64,000 bases of DNA from Acidobacteriota bacterium (GCA_016208495.1 JACQXX010000136.1:17309-81308), one strand, 5' to 3'; shown: positions 8,233 to 18,104, numbered from the stretch's first letter. The notes: generated from the letters alone by a model not told the origin. Made by a program: numbers and translations.

Positions 8233-8539
8233 TTGCGGAAAGGTCGGTTTTCGCCCGGATGGGCGCCGGAAAGTAGCCGGTGGGAAGCCTGCTTTGAGGC
8301 GCACCCACCGGAATATGGGCGCAGCATGCATGGTTCGCGCCCGGATGGGCACTGGACCAAAGTTTCAAGCGGGTCAGTGAACACTGCGATACCAGACCGA
8401 ACCAATCTTCCAGCGCCCATCCGGGCGCGAGACGGGGCTGGGCAGTGAACCGGTGGTAGCGCCCAAAGCTGCGCGACCACCGGCTACTCTCCATCGCCCT
8501 CCGGGCGGGGGCTGTCAAGCTCAAGTGACCTTTCCGCAA
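8233..8539. mobile_element. 307-bp inverted-repeat element with 13-bp perfect ends
   Basis: The perfect terminal inverted repeat is TTGCGGAAAGGTC (8233-8245) with its complement at 8527-8539. Each arm carries its own hairpin of the type AGCCGGTGG...CCACCGG (around 8274-8313 and 8448-8486), and CGCCCGGATGGGCG-like palindromes recur inside. There is no coding potential. It fills the gap between the convergent zinc-finger-like and Uma2 genes, so it may also act as a bidirectional terminator. It is distinct from the heptamer elements. Confidence 0.75.
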
Positions 8540-8555
8540 CGGAGTCTCAATAATC

Positions 8556-9206
8556 TTATTCTTCCGGCGTCAGTCCTGCTGCTCGCAATTGAGCTAACAG
8601 GCGTTCAGTTCGTTGACGTTCTCGTTCAAGTTGTTGGGAAACCTCAGTGAAACTCTTAAATGGGCTTCCATCCGGGTGGAAAAGCTTGATTTGATTTGAC
8701 TCAGTTTCAAACCGAATACCCAGACGTGGGCTGATCCACTGGTGAAGGGATTCAATTGCGTGCAGCCGGTCATCACGGCGAATCCATCCACTGGCATCCA
8801 TGTGACCAGGGTCAATCAGATAGTATTCTTCGACTCCGTGAATATCATAAAACTCAAGTTTTTGAGCCATTTCGGAAAGCCGATTTCCAGGTGACAACAC
8901 CTCAAAAACTACCTGCGGCGCAATCCCGTTTTCGTTCCATTGAAGGTATGAACCTCGCCTCCCTTTAGGCCGTCCGAAGACAATCATCGCATCAGGTGCC
9001 ACCCGACATTTATTGTTATTTTCGACCGGGTACCACAACAAATCGCCAGCAACAAACACATTTGGATCCGTGGCGAACTGAAATTCCAGACCTTCTTTAA
9101 TTTTAACAATCCATTCAAATTGTTCAGTGTTGTCTGCCATGCGATTGCCATCGCTTTCCGGATAAATCACCTCAATGTGGGTTTGGGGATGGATAACAGT
9201 TGACAT
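8556..9206 (-). CDS. Uma2-family putative restriction-like endonuclease
   Basis: The product is 216 residues. It shows the PD-(D/E)XK-like Uma2 core: VAPDAMIVFG (Asp), VVFEVLSPGNR (Glu), KLEFYDIHGVEEYYLIDP. The C-terminal ~35 residues form a basic helix with many Arg (QQLERERQRTERLLAQLRAAG), a common coiled-coil tail in this family. Uma2 proteins are abundant in Cyanobacteria and Acidobacteria; their cellular role is unsettled, and a nuclease linked to mobile DNA is only a hypothesis. A good ribosome binding site (AAAGGAGC) lies 6-7 nt before the ATG. It is one of two Uma2 genes here, the other at 20094. Confidence 0.87.
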   Translation of the reverse strand: MSTVIHPQTHIEVIYPESDGNRMADNTEQFEWIVKIKEGLEFQFATDPNVFVAGDLLWYPVENNNKCRVAPDAMIVFGRPKGRRGSYLQWNENGIAPQVVFEVLSPGNRLSEMAQKLEFYDIHGVEEYYLIDPGHMDASGWIRRDDRLHAIESLHQWISPRLGIRFETESNQIKLFHPDGSPFKSFTEVSQQLERERQRTERLLAQLRAAGLTPEE

Positions 9207-9262
9207 ATCCGGCTCCTTTCTTTCGATGTGTGACAGGAAGCGTTATTATGATGACTGAGTAA

Positions 9263-9946
9263 TTATTTTGCAATCGTAATCGGGGTTTTCATTGGGCAGG
9301 CAAGCCACAACTCTTCAATCTCTTCATTTTCAACCGCAATACAACCCCAGGTCCAGTCACAACTTGACCCATGCCCGTGAACTCCGACTTCGCCGCCAAG
9401 CGGCGTGTTCCACGGCGGACGTTCCTGTTTGGTTTGGGCGTCAACAATGGCGTCGTGTTGTTCCTGTGTAATCAAGCCTGAAGCCAGACCGCGTTGAGCA
9501 TCCTCCTTGTTGGGGTAGCTCACGCCCAGAAACAAATGAAACTTGCTTTGTTCATTGCGGGTGCAGACATAAAATTTGCCTTCTGGAGTTCGGAAATCGC
9601 CTTCCCGCTCTTTGTCTGCGACTGGAGACGACCCTAATCCGACCTTGTAAGATTTGACGAGTTTTTGCTCAGCCCAGAGCTCAATCCGGCGAGTACCTTT
9701 AAAGATTTTGATTTCAGGGTTTTGAAGCGGGTAGGTGACCTGGGCTGTGTGGGCGGCGTCTCGGAGTCGAATTTCGGCAGCGGAAAGTTCGGTTCGAGTG
9801 GGATTCATGGCCGGAGGTTTTGACGTGCTACAGGCTGAAGAGAGAAAAAACAAACCACCCAGTATGGAGCGAATCGCGAGTAGTGAGTAGCGAGTAGTAA
9901 GTCGCAAAATCCAGGTCTTTTTTTCCATGAGTTGATTGCTTCTCAT
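9263..9946 (-). CDS. L,D-transpeptidase (YkuD/ErfK) lipoprotein
   Basis: The product is about 227 residues. A lipoprotein signal (LGGLFFLSSAC) would anchor it to a membrane. The YkuD catalytic region reads GVHGHGSSCDWTWGCIAV, with the His and the nucleophilic Cys in their usual order. The family makes 3-3 crosslinks in peptidoglycan or attaches lipoproteins to it. The N-terminal codons are odd: residues ~16-25 (LTTRYSLLAI) are encoded by GAGTAGY-type heptamers that are otherwise intergenic. An alternative ATG at 9928 has a weak GAGAAG upstream, so the start is uncertain. Confidence 0.87.
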   Translation of the reverse strand: MRSNQLMEKKTWILRLTTRYSLLAIRSILGGLFFLSSACSTSKPPAMNPTRTELSAAEIRLRDAAHTAQVTYPLQNPEIKIFKGTRRIELWAEQKLVKSYKVGLGSSPVADKEREGDFRTPEGKFYVCTRNEQSKFHLFLGVSYPNKEDAQRGLASGLITQEQHDAIVDAQTKQERPPWNTPLGGEVGVHGHGSSCDWTWGCIAVENEEIEELWLACPMKTPITIAK

Positions 9947-9997
9947 CTTTGACTTTTTGGATTGGCTACTTCGCTACTTCGCTACTTCGCTACCTTG
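9877..9997. repeat. GAGTAGY heptamers and GCTACTTC octamers as loose inverted arms
   Basis: The left array (9877-9901) is GAGTAGY-type and lies inside the 5' end of the transpeptidase gene. The right array (9964-9997) is GCTACTTC-type and lies in the gap before the thiolase gene. They are partly complementary, so they look like the two arms of one element that the transpeptidase start codon now sits within. Confidence 0.6.
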
Positions 9998-10002
9998 CTC
10001 AA

Positions 10003-11184
10003 TTAAAGACATTCAACCGCGAGCGCGACCGCATTGCCTCCGCCAAGGCAGAGGGAAGCGACACCACGTTTGGCACCACGGTCTTTCAGGGCGTGCAACA
10101 GTGTGACCAGCACACGGGCACCGCTGGCACCAATCGGGTGACCGAGAGCAACCGCACCGCCGTTGACATTAACTTTGGCTGGATCGGCGCCGATTTCACG
10201 AGTGACGGCGACAGCCTGGGCGGAAAATGCTTCGTTGAGTTCAAACAAATCCACGTCATCGAGCTTCCAGCCAGCTTTGGCAATCACTTTTTTCACGGCT
10301 TCGACCGGGGCCATCATGACCAGTTTCGGATCAACACCGCTCATGGCCTGGGCGACAATGCGCGCCATCGGCGCCCGACCAAGTGCTGTGGCCTGGTGTT
10401 CTGATGTGACGACAACGGCGGCGCCGCCGTCATTGATGCTGGAGGCATTGCCGGCGGTAACGCTTCCATCCTTTTTGAAGGCCGGTCTGAGTTTGACCAG
10501 ACTGCTGGCGGTGGTGTCGGCGCGTGGGCCTTCGTCGGCGCTAAACACAATCGGATCGCCTTTTTTCTGCTGAATTGAGACTGTTTGAATTTCGGTTGTG
10601 AACTTCCCGGCGCTGGCGGCAGCGACGGCTTTGGCGTGTGAACTGGCGGCAAAATTGTCCTGGTCTTCGCGGGTGACGCTATAATGCTCGGCGACATATT
10701 CACCGGTATTGCCCATGTGCCAGTTGTCAAAGGCGCACCACAACCCATCCTGGATCATGGAATCAATGATTTCACCGTGTCCCAGGCGGTAGCCATCGCG
10801 GGCCCGCTGGAGAAGGTATGGAGCATTGGTCATGGATTCCATCCCGCCGGCAACCACAAACTGGGCGTCTCCAGCTTGAATGGACTGCGCTGCGAGCATC
10901 ACCGAACGCAGCCCGGAACCGCAGACCTGATTGACGGTTAACGCGGCGACCGTGGTCGGACATCCGGCGCCGAGTGCTGCCTGACGAGCCGGGTTCTGAC
11001 CCAACCCAGCCTGGAGCACATTGCCCATGACGACTTCGTCAACCTGGGCGGCATCAATGCCAGCCCGTTCAATGGCGGCACGGACTGCCAGTGCGCCTAA
11101 TTCCGGCGCGCGAAATGATTTAAGACTTCCTTGAAACTTGCCGATTGGCAAACGAACTGCACTTAGAATGACTGGATAACTCAT
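10003..11184 (-). CDS. Acetyl-CoA C-acetyltransferase (thiolase II)
   Basis: The product is 393 residues, the usual thiolase length. The nucleophilic Cys is C88 in [10 protein letters not shown]; the His motif is [17 protein letters not shown], and the second catalytic Cys is in [12 protein letters not shown] near the C-terminus. It condenses two acetyl-CoA to acetoacetyl-CoA or runs in reverse in degradation. No PHB, ketone-body or fatty-acid genes lie beside it, so the direction cannot be settled and no gene symbol is given. The ATG start is preceded by GAGGT about 13 nt upstream. Confidence 0.93.
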   Translation of the reverse strand: MSYPVILSAVRLPIGKFQGSLKSFRAPELGALAVRAAIERAGIDAAQVDEVVMGNVLQAGLGQNPARQAALGAGCPTTVAALTVNQVCGSGLRSVMLAAQSIQAGDAQFVVAGGMESMTNAPYLLQRARDGYRLGHGEIIDSMIQDGLWCAFDNWHMGNTGEYVAEHYSVTREDQDNFAASSHAKAVAAASAGKFTTEIQTVSIQQKKGDPIVFSADEGPRADTTASSLVKLRPAFKKDGSVTAGNASSINDGGAAVVVTSEHQATALGRAPMARIVAQAMSGVDPKLVMMAPVEAVKKVIAKAGWKLDDVDLFELNEAFSAQAVAVTREIGADPAKVNVNGGAVALGHPIGASGARVLVTLLHALKDRGAKRGVASLCLGGGNAVALAVECL

Positions 11185-11215
11185 ATGATGTTGGTACCTC
11201 TGGATGATTTGAGTC

Positions 11216-11491
11216 CATAGTCAGTAGTCAGTAGTTGATGAGTCAGTAGTCAGTAGTTGATGAGTCAGTGGTCAGTAGTCAGTAGACAAAACCCGGATCG
11301 TTGAATCCGTGGAATTCTTAAAAAGAATTGTTTCTAAATAACTCAAATCGAACCAAATAAGCTTGACACAGGTTCCAGGACTCCAACACTCGACTACTGA
11401 CTACTGACTACTGACTACTGACTACTGACTACTGACTACTGACTACTGACTACTGACTACTGACTACTGACTACTGACTACTGACTACTGA
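11216..11491. repeat. Heptamer-armed structured element, copy 1
   Basis: The left arm is AGTCAGT-type heptamers interrupted by TTGATG. The core (about 11285-11393) has two hairpins: CGGAT/ATCCG (11294-11309) and AATTCTT/AAGAATT (11313-11329). The right arm is 14 tandem CTACTGA heptamers (11394-11491), inverted relative to the left arm. The core recurs at 35311-35420 at roughly 80-85 percent identity. It occupies almost the whole gap between the thiolase start and the glgC stop. Confidence 0.88.
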
Positions 11492-11499
11492 CGAATTAT

Positions 11500-12777
11500 C
11501 TACACCACTGTCCCATCTGGAACAACAGCGCATTTCGGGATGATGATGATGCCATCCCGGATGACGTAATTTTCAGCCGTGGCTTCCTGAACGCCTTTGT
11601 CATTTAACAACTGGACGTTATTTCCAATGCGGGCATCCTTGTCAATGATGGCTCGCTTGATGGTACAGTTGTGACCAATGCCGATATTTGGCTGGTTGGT
11701 TTCTTTATTGCGGCGCATTTCATCAATTGATTCATAATCATCCGCACCCATCATCAACACATGGTCGAGCCGGGAGCCGCTTTCAATGCGGCTGCGGATT
11801 CCAACCACGGAGCGTCGGATGATGGCTTCGTTGATGATGCAGCCTTCACAGATAATGGAGTCATGCGTTTGAGCATTGCGAATCTTGGTGCCAGGCAGAA
11901 ACCGTGGCCGGGTGTAGATTTGCTTGCGGGTGTCAAAGAAATTGAAGCGGGGCAACACATCGGTGAGTTCGATATTGGCCCGGAAAAAGGCTCCAATCGT
12001 TCCGATGTCTTCCCAATACCCTTTGAACAGATAACTGCTCACTTTATAGTTATGAATTGCTGTTGGAATCACCTCGCGGCCAAAGTCAATTCGATCCTGC
12101 TGGTTGAGCAAGTCTTCGAGCACCTGCATGTTGAACACGTAAATCCCCATGGAGGCCAGATAGGGCCGCAATTCAGCTTCTTCGGGTGACAGTCCCATCA
12201 GTTCCGTATTGACGCGCATGCTTTCCAGCGCCTCACCTTTGGGTTTTTCCTTGAACTCGACGATTTTTCCGGTGTCGTCAACTTTGAGCAGGCCAAATTC
12301 CGAGGCTTCTTCAGGCGGCACCGCCGTCACTGAAACCGTCACATCAGCGTTGGCGTCCCAATGGGCATTGATGAATTTGGAATAATCCATTTTGTACAGG
12401 TGGTCACCCGACAAAATGATGATGGTGTCAGCCCCGACATCTTTGATATGACGGAAGTTCTGCCGAACGGCATCCGCCGTGCCTTGAAACCAGTGCGGGT
12501 TGTCAGGGGTTTGTTCGGCGGCCAGAATATCCACAAACCCCGAGGAAAACTGACTGAAGCGAAAGGTTCGGGCAATGTGGCGATTGAGTGAAGCCGAGTT
12601 AAATTGCGTCAGGATGTAGATTTTGATGATTCCAGAATTGATGCAATTACTTACCGGTATATCAATTAAGCGATACTTCCCGCCAAGCGGAACGGCGGGT
12701 TTTGATCGTTCGTGGGTGAGAGGAAAGAGCCGCGTTCCTTGACCGCCTCCCAAAATCACAGCCAGTACATTGTCCAT
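11500..12777 (-). CDS. glgC: Glucose-1-phosphate adenylyltransferase
   Basis: The product is 425 residues. It has the nucleotidyltransferase signature GGGQGTRL at 10-17, [18 protein letters not shown], the sugar-phosphate region [10 protein letters not shown], and a C-terminal left-handed beta-helix region ([19 protein letters not shown]). It makes ADP-glucose from glucose-1-phosphate and ATP, the committed step of glycogen synthesis; the family is usually allosterically controlled. The ATG at 12777 gives the conserved [12 protein letters not shown] start and has GGAGG about 12 nt upstream; the open frame above it has no family similarity. It is divergent from recG. Other glycogen genes are not in the window. 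Confidence 0.95.
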   Translation of the reverse strand: MDNVLAVILGGGQGTRLFPLTHERSKPAVPLGGKYRLIDIPVSNCINSGIIKIYILTQFNSASLNRHIARTFRFSQFSSGFVDILAAEQTPDNPHWFQGTADAVRQNFRHIKDVGADTIIILSGDHLYKMDYSKFINAHWDANADVTVSVTAVPPEEASEFGLLKVDDTGKIVEFKEKPKGEALESMRVNTELMGLSPEEAELRPYLASMGIYVFNMQVLEDLLNQQDRIDFGREVIPTAIHNYKVSSYLFKGYWEDIGTIGAFFRANIELTDVLPRFNFFDTRKQIYTRPRFLPGTKIRNAQTHDSIICEGCIINEAIIRRSVVGIRSRIESGSRLDHVLMMGADDYESIDEMRRNKETNQPNIGIGHNCTIKRAIIDKDARIGNNVQLLNDKGVQEATAENYVIRDGIIIIPKCAVVPDGTVV

Positions 12778-12922
12778 AGAGAAGAGATGCCTCCAGAAAA
12801 AAGATGCGTGGATTCGTGAACGGAGCTTGGGTATTGTTGGAAAAACTGAGACGCTCACCTGATCGGATGATTGGGCTGCATCCTTTACCATTCGCCTTTA
12901 CCTGTCAAGGAAAAGAACAGAA
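12778..12922. promoter_or_regulatory. Divergent promoter region between glgC and recG
   Basis: These 145 bp separate two divergent genes, so both promoters should lie here. The glgC ribosome binding site GGAGG is at about 12785-12789 (minus strand) and an AAGGA site precedes recG. No operator or repeat was recognised; this is one of the few spacers free of heptamers. Confidence 0.5.
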
Positions 12923-15091
12923 ATGCTGACACTTGCCACACCACTTGCGGAGTTGCACCTGTACCTGCCGCGTGTCGGGAAAAAAACAGCCACCAAACTG
13001 GCTACGGAAGTGGCTGAACTCCTGGAAATGACGGATCTGGCTGACCCGACGGTTGAGGATTTGTTGTACTACCTGCCGTTTCGCTATGAAGACCGCGCCC
13101 AGTTGATGAGCAGCAAAAACCTGGCTGATGGAATGAAGGCGGCCCTCGAAGTCGAACTGACGACCACGGAATATGCCCCCATTCGAACCAAAACCGGGCG
13201 GGCGCTTTCGATTTTTCAAATCACGGGCCTGGATTCGGCTGGTCGCTTACGCGCCATGTGGTGGAATCAGCCATATTTGACCAATGTCTTTGAAAAGGGG
13301 CAACGGGTGGTTTTCTACGGCGAATGGAAATACTCAAACCGGCACAATTGCTTTCAAATCGAAAATCCAGAGTATGAAATTTTGAATGAGACGTCGGACA
13401 CCGCAAGCGAATTTGACGATGCCGGAACGATTCACACTGGACGGCGAGTGCCGATTTACCGCAAGCTGGGATCGTTTCGAACCCGGGCCCTGCGCACGAT
13501 CATGTTTCGCATGCTGGAACAGCTCACCGAAGCTGGCGAGGAGTGGGTGCCAGAATCATTGATGCAGCGCTATGGTTTTCCATCCCGGCTGGATGCCTTT
13601 CGGCAGGTTCACTTTCCAGCGATGGATCACTGGCTTGATGAGTATCAGTGTGGTCGTTCAAAGGCTCACGCCCGGTTGGCGACTGAAGAATTCTTGCTCC
13701 TGGCTGTGGCGCTCAACCGCCGCCGACTGGCCCTGCGCGAGACGACAAAAGGCACGGCGATGACGGTCAATGACCACATTCGCGAGGCGGTTCGGCGAGT
13801 ATTGCCTTTTAAACCAACCAATGCCCAAAAACGGGTGATTCGGGAAATTGTGCTCGATATGACCTCGCCGCACCCAATGAATCGGCTGCTGCAAGGCGAT
13901 GTCGGCGCTGGGAAAACGATGGTGGCGCTCCAGGCCATGATGGTGGCCATTGAAAACGGCTACCAGGTGGCGATGATGGCGCCGACGGAAATCCTGGTCG
14001 AGCAGCATGCTTTGAATTTGAAACGCTATCTCAAAGACACCAGCTATCGGGTTGAAAGTTTGACGGGCCGGTTAAAGCCAAAAGAAAAACTGGCGCTCCG
14101 CGAAACGATTGCCGGCGGGGAAGTTGATCTGGTGATTGGGACTCAGGCGCTGATCCAGGAAAGTACCCGGTTTGCCCGCCTGGGACTGGTCGTGATTGAT
14201 GAACAGCACCGGTTTGGCGTGATTCAACGGACGGCGCTTTCACAACGCGGTCTGCAGCCGGATGTCCTGGTGATGACGGCAACGCCCATTCCACGTTCGC
14301 TGGCCATGACAGCCTATGGCGATCTGGACATTTCCGTGCTCGATGAACTTCCACCAGGGCGGCAGCCGATCCGGACAGCCATCCGTACCAATGCGGAACG
14401 TGAAAAGGTCTACGCTTTTCTGCGGCGGGAAGCGGCTGAAGGGCGTCAGGTCTATATTGTGTTTCCACTGGTTGAAGAGTCTGAAAAGATGGATCTCAAG
14501 GCTGCCACCCAGGCGGCTGAAGAATTACAAACCGAGATTTTTCCAACGCTCAAAATTGGGCTGCTCCACGGAAAAATGAAATCAGTGGAAAAAGAAGCCG
14601 TGATGACTGCCTTTTCCGCCGGGGAAACCCAAATTCTGGTCTCAACCACCGTGATTGAAGTCGGCATTGACGTGCCGAATTCGTCAGTCATGGTCATTGA
14701 GCATCCCGAACGGTTTGGGCTGGCTCAGTTGCACCAGCTTCGAGGGCGAATTGGACGTGGGGCGGCCAAATCCTATTGTATTTTGATGCTGGCGCCGAAA
14801 ACCTCCCAGGAGGCCCGAGACCGGCTGGAATTGTTTGCTGCTTCAAGCGACGGGTTTGTGATTGCCGAAAAAGACCTTGAACTGCGCGGCCCCGGCGAGG
14901 TATTCGGCACCCGACAGTCCGGTGTTCCACTCTTTCGGGTTGGAAATATCGTGCGTGACCGCGACTGGCTGGAAACCGCCCAGCAAACGGCGCGTGATCT
15001 GATGCGCGAGCATCCGCATTCACGTGAAGTGCTGCGACTGGTTGAGCTTTCCCAGCTTCGTTATCCCCAGGCGGAGCAGCAGTTGCATTGA
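12923..15091 (+). CDS. recG: ATP-dependent DNA helicase RecG
   Basis: The product is 722 residues, close to the usual ~690. It starts with a wedge/OB region (LYYLPFRYEDRAQL, ISIFQITG-like) followed by the SF2 core: GDVGAGKT (Walker A, near 325), MAPTEILVEQHA, DEQHRFG (motif II, near 425), TATPIPRSL, and the helicase C-terminal LHGKMKSVEK, STTVIEVGIDVPN and QLRGRIGRG. RecG remodels stalled replication forks and Holliday junctions. The ATG has AAGGAAAAG upstream. The gene ends before a spacer with only degenerate CAGCCCT heptamers, and aspS follows on the same strand 164 bp later. Confidence 0.96.
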   Translation: MLTLATPLAELHLYLPRVGKKTATKLATEVAELLEMTDLADPTVEDLLYYLPFRYEDRAQLMSSKNLADGMKAALEVELTTTEYAPIRTKTGRALSIFQITGLDSAGRLRAMWWNQPYLTNVFEKGQRVVFYGEWKYSNRHNCFQIENPEYEILNETSDTASEFDDAGTIHTGRRVPIYRKLGSFRTRALRTIMFRMLEQLTEAGEEWVPESLMQRYGFPSRLDAFRQVHFPAMDHWLDEYQCGRSKAHARLATEEFLLLAVALNRRRLALRETTKGTAMTVNDHIREAVRRVLPFKPTNAQKRVIREIVLDMTSPHPMNRLLQGDVGAGKTMVALQAMMVAIENGYQVAMMAPTEILVEQHALNLKRYLKDTSYRVESLTGRLKPKEKLALRETIAGGEVDLVIGTQALIQESTRFARLGLVVIDEQHRFGVIQRTALSQRGLQPDVLVMTATPIPRSLAMTAYGDLDISVLDELPPGRQPIRTAIRTNAEREKVYAFLRREAAEGRQVYIVFPLVEESEKMDLKAATQAAEELQTEIFPTLKIGLLHGKMKSVEKEAVMTAFSAGETQILVSTTVIEVGIDVPNSSVMVIEHPERFGLAQLHQLRGRIGRGAAKSYCILMLAPKTSQEARDRLELFAASSDGFVIAEKDLELRGPGEVFGTRQSGVPLFRVGNIVRDRDWLETAQQTARDLMREHPHSREVLRLVELSQLRYPQAEQQLH

Positions 15092-15255
15092 CCGCTTGGT
15101 TACCAGTTTTCGCCCTGCGGGCGATAGCCGTCAGTCTTCAGCCCCCAGCCCTGGTTTTTCAGCCCAATGTTTTCAGCCCTGGACGCCTTCCCGCCCCACA
15201 AGGTATCATTGCCGTTTTCCCATTTTCTTATCCAGATTAGACGCAAAGGAAGAGT

Positions 15256-17055
15256 ATGTTGGACCATTTAGGAGACTTAAAACGCTCCCACTATTGTGGG
15301 GAACTGCGCAAAGAACACGTTGGCCAGCGGGTAACACTCATGGGGTGGGTGACCCGCCGCCGTGATCACGGACCACTCACGTTTGTTGATCTTCGCGACC
15401 GCGAAGGGTTTGTTCAGGTCGTGTTTAATGAGGACCGTGAGGGTGGCGCCGCCCATGCGAAGGCCAAAAATGTACGCAATGAATATGTGATTGCCGTCAG
15501 CGGCGAAGTCGTGCTGCGTTCCCCGGACCGGATCAATCCAAAAATTGTGACCGGCGAACTCGAAGTCCAGGTTGATGCGCTCTTTATTTTAAATGATGCG
15601 AAAACGCCTCCGATTCCGCTGGATGAAGACAAAGGCGCGGCCAGTGCTTCTGAAGATTTGCGGCTGAAATATCGCTATCTGGATCTACGCCGGCCCAGCC
15701 TCCAGGCCAACATCCGGTTGCGCCACAAGATCACTTCGGCAATTCGTAGTTATATGGATCGTCAGGGGTTCCTTGAAATTGAAACCCCATGTTTGATTCG
15801 TTCGACACCAGAAGGCGCCCGCGATTTTATCGTTCCGAGTCGTCTACACGCCGGCGAATTTTACGCCCTGCCACAGTCGCCACAGTTGTTCAAGCAGTTG
15901 TTGATGATCAGCGGGTTTGATCGGTACTTTCAGATTGTGCGCTGCTTCCGGGATGAAGACCTGCGGGCTGACCGGCAACCGGAATTTACCCAGCTTGACG
16001 TGGAAATGTCATTTCCACAGATGGAAACTGTGTTTGAAGCGATGGAAGGGCTGATGGCTGAATTGTGCGCGATCAATGGAATTCCGCTTTCGTTGCCAAT
16101 TCCTCGGATGACCTATGACGAAGCCATGCGACGTTATGGCTCGGATAAACCTGACACCCGATTTGGCATGGAGCTGATTGATCTGGCACAAACGGTTGAA
16201 GGCACAGACTTTGTCCCGTACAAAGCGGCACTCCAGCAGGGTGGGCACGTCAAAGCCATCACCGTCAAAGGCCGGGCTGATTATTCACGCAAAGCGATTG
16301 ATACCTTTACCGAGTGGCTGCGCAAAGATTTCAAAGCCGGTGGGTTGGGCTATATCAAAGTGCTGGCCGAAGGGCCGAATTCGCCGCTGACCAAAGGGCT
16401 TGGCGAAGAACTCATCAACCGGATCGTGGCTGCGGCTGGTGCCGAAACCGGTGACATGGTGTTTATCGTGGCTGGCAATGCCGGTACGGTGGCCGCCGCG
16501 TTGAGCGCCTTGCGGTTGGAAATCGGCAAACAGGAAAAACTCTATGATCCAAAACAGTATAACCTGTTGTGGGTGACAGAGTTCCCAATGTTTGAATTCA
16601 ACGGTGAAGATGGTCGCTGGTACGCGATGCACCATCCGTTTACCTCGCCACGTGACGAAGACCTGCACCTGCTCGATGAGGAAGACGCCGATTTGAGCAT
16701 AATGCGGGCCAAAGCCTATGATCTGGTGATGAATGGAGTCGAAGTCGGCGGAGGCTCAATCAGAATCCATCGTCAGGACGTACAGCAGAAAATCTTTAAA
16801 ACGCTTGGATTTACGGATGAAGACGCCCGCCGCCGGTTTGGGTTCTTTATGGATGCCCTGAGCTATGGTACACCGCCACACGGAGGCATCGCCCTTGGTC
16901 TGGACCGGCTGGTGATGCTCTTTGCCAATGAACCGTCTATCCGCGAGGTGATGGCTTTCCCCAAGACAGCCAGTGCTTCGGACCTGATGTGCGAATCACC
17001 CAGCACGGTTGATCCCGCTCAACTCAAGGAATTGCGGTTGAAGATTGATCGTTAA
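15256..17055 (+). CDS. aspS: Aspartyl-tRNA synthetase
   Basis: The product is 599 residues. It has an N-terminal OB-fold anticodon-binding domain (VTLMGWVTRRRDHGPLTFVDLRD), class II motif 2 (FQIVRCFRDEDLRADRQPEFTQ), the bacterial GAD insertion (about 290-410) and class II motif 3 (GIALGLDRLVML). It charges tRNA-Asp, and possibly tRNA-Asn if the organism uses the indirect route; the window does not decide this. The start ATG has AAAGGAAG at the right spacing. A strong terminator follows. Confidence 0.97.
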   Translation: MLDHLGDLKRSHYCGELRKEHVGQRVTLMGWVTRRRDHGPLTFVDLRDREGFVQVVFNEDREGGAAHAKAKNVRNEYVIAVSGEVVLRSPDRINPKIVTGELEVQVDALFILNDAKTPPIPLDEDKGAASASEDLRLKYRYLDLRRPSLQANIRLRHKITSAIRSYMDRQGFLEIETPCLIRSTPEGARDFIVPSRLHAGEFYALPQSPQLFKQLLMISGFDRYFQIVRCFRDEDLRADRQPEFTQLDVEMSFPQMETVFEAMEGLMAELCAINGIPLSLPIPRMTYDEAMRRYGSDKPDTRFGMELIDLAQTVEGTDFVPYKAALQQGGHVKAITVKGRADYSRKAIDTFTEWLRKDFKAGGLGYIKVLAEGPNSPLTKGLGEELINRIVAAAGAETGDMVFIVAGNAGTVAAALSALRLEIGKQEKLYDPKQYNLLWVTEFPMFEFNGEDGRWYAMHHPFTSPRDEDLHLLDEEDADLSIMRAKAYDLVMNGVEVGGGSIRIHRQDVQQKIFKTLGFTDEDARRRFGFFMDALSYGTPPHGGIALGLDRLVMLFANEPSIREVMAFPKTASASDLMCESPSTVDPAQLKELRLKIDR

Positions 17056-17073
17056 TTTTTTGCCAGATATCGT

Positions 17074-17136
17074 GCCTGCTGCGGAAGTTTTGGTTTCAAC
17101 CCGTGAAACCCATTTTTGCAGCAGGTTTTGTTTTTG
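17074..17136 (+). terminator. Terminator after aspS
   Basis: An outer stem GCCTGCTGC...GCAGCAGG (17074-17082 with 17118-17125) encloses an inner GGTTTCAAC/GTGAAACC stem and is followed by TTTTGTTTTT. It is consistent with an intrinsic terminator for aspS. Confidence 0.75.
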
Positions 17137-17141
17137 GCACA

Positions 17142-17284
17142 GATCATTTCACGAGGGGCGGATGAGAAAGACAAAAGGGACCGAAAGGACGAAAATTCAA
17201 AAACCCTGAACCCTGAGTCCTGATTTCCAAACCCTGAACCCCGAACCCCGAACCCTGTTTTTCAACCCCTGACCCCTGATTTCC
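17142..17284. repeat. AACCCTG heptamers with GACAAAAGGACGAAAA tract
   Basis: This spacer combines an A-rich tract (AAAGACAAAAGGGACCGAAA-like) with degenerate AACCCTG/AACCCCG heptamers, ending directly at the start of the next gene. The same combination occurs inverted at 19991-20090, 50363-50432 and 58242-58320, defining one repeat family. Confidence 0.7.
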
Positions 17285-18082
17285 ATGTCGTTCCTCGATT
17301 ATTTTTCTGGACATTCTGATTTGTATCGGTCGGCCCGGCCAACCTACCCGGACGAACTCTTTGCCTGGATTGCTTCGCACGCACCAGGGCGTGAGCGTGT
17401 CTGGGATTGCGCCACCGGGAATGGACAGGCGGCGGCTGGGTTGGCCCGGCATTTTGAAATGGTTTTGGCCACGGATGCGAGCGCCAGACAGCTTGCCAAC
17501 GCGGTTCAGGTCAGCAATGTAACCTACTCGCTGCAACCGGCTGAAAATACACATTTTCCTGACAATTATTTTGATGCGGTGTGTGTGGCGCAGGCACTTC
17601 ACTGGTTTGATCATGACCGGTTTTATCCGGAGGTGCACCGGGTGTTGAGACCAGGCGGTATTTTCGCCGCCTGGGTGTATAGTGAAGTGTTCGTTCATTC
17701 GATGATTGATCCAATTCTACAGGAGTGGATTATCACGGTGATTGCTCCGTACTGGTCGCCTCAGAATGTCCATTCGCACAATGGCTACCGTGATTTACCC
17801 TTTCCTTTTGAACCAGTTGAAGCGCCGCGATTTGCGATTTGCGTTGACTGGAACTTGCCGCAGTTGATGGCTTTTATTGAGACCTGGTCGGCGACGCAAA
17901 AGCTTATTTCCGAGCAGGGAACTGGTTTTTTGGAACTGGCGGCAACGGAAATCGCTGAACAATGGGGAGATCCAGCGAGCCTTCGACGAGTTGAAATGCC
18001 GATTGCACTACGGCTGGGGCGCATTGGGGGGCAGGGGCCAGGGGGCAGGGATCAGGGAAATCCAATTTTTCCAGTTCGTTAA
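17285..18082 (+). CDS. Class I SAM-dependent methyltransferase
   Basis: The product is 265 residues. Motif I is VWDCATGNGQAA (degenerate GxGxG), followed by VLATDAS (acidic loop), FDAVCVAQALHWFD (motif IV region) and RVLRPGGIFAAWVY, the pattern of UbiE/Coq5-like small-molecule methyltransferases. The substrate is unknown. The last ~17 residues (GGQGPGGRDQGN...) are encoded by G-rich heptamer-like repeats and probably replace the original C-terminus. It begins directly after a heptamer block and leads a run of four same-strand genes to 19989. Confidence 0.85.
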   Translation: MSFLDYFSGHSDLYRSARPTYPDELFAWIASHAPGRERVWDCATGNGQAAAGLARHFEMVLATDASARQLANAVQVSNVTYSLQPAENTHFPDNYFDAVCVAQALHWFDHDRFYPEVHRVLRPGGIFAAWVYSEVFVHSMIDPILQEWIITVIAPYWSPQNVHSHNGYRDLPFPFEPVEAPRFAICVDWNLPQLMAFIETWSATQKLISEQGTGFLELAATEIAEQWGDPASLRRVEMPIALRLGRIGGQGPGGRDQGNPIFPVR

Positions 18083-18104
18083 CCTCTTCACACTGGAGTT
18101 CTCC

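Noticed and set aside
11394..11491. CRISPR-like array
   Set aside because: The repeats are 7 bp without spacers and no cas genes are present; the same holds for the arrays at 35421, 58415 and 63881.
13658..14008. Minus-strand ORFs inside recG, and similar long shadow frames in other genes
   Set aside because: They lie opposite strongly conserved genes and have no recognisable domains; they reflect codon bias.
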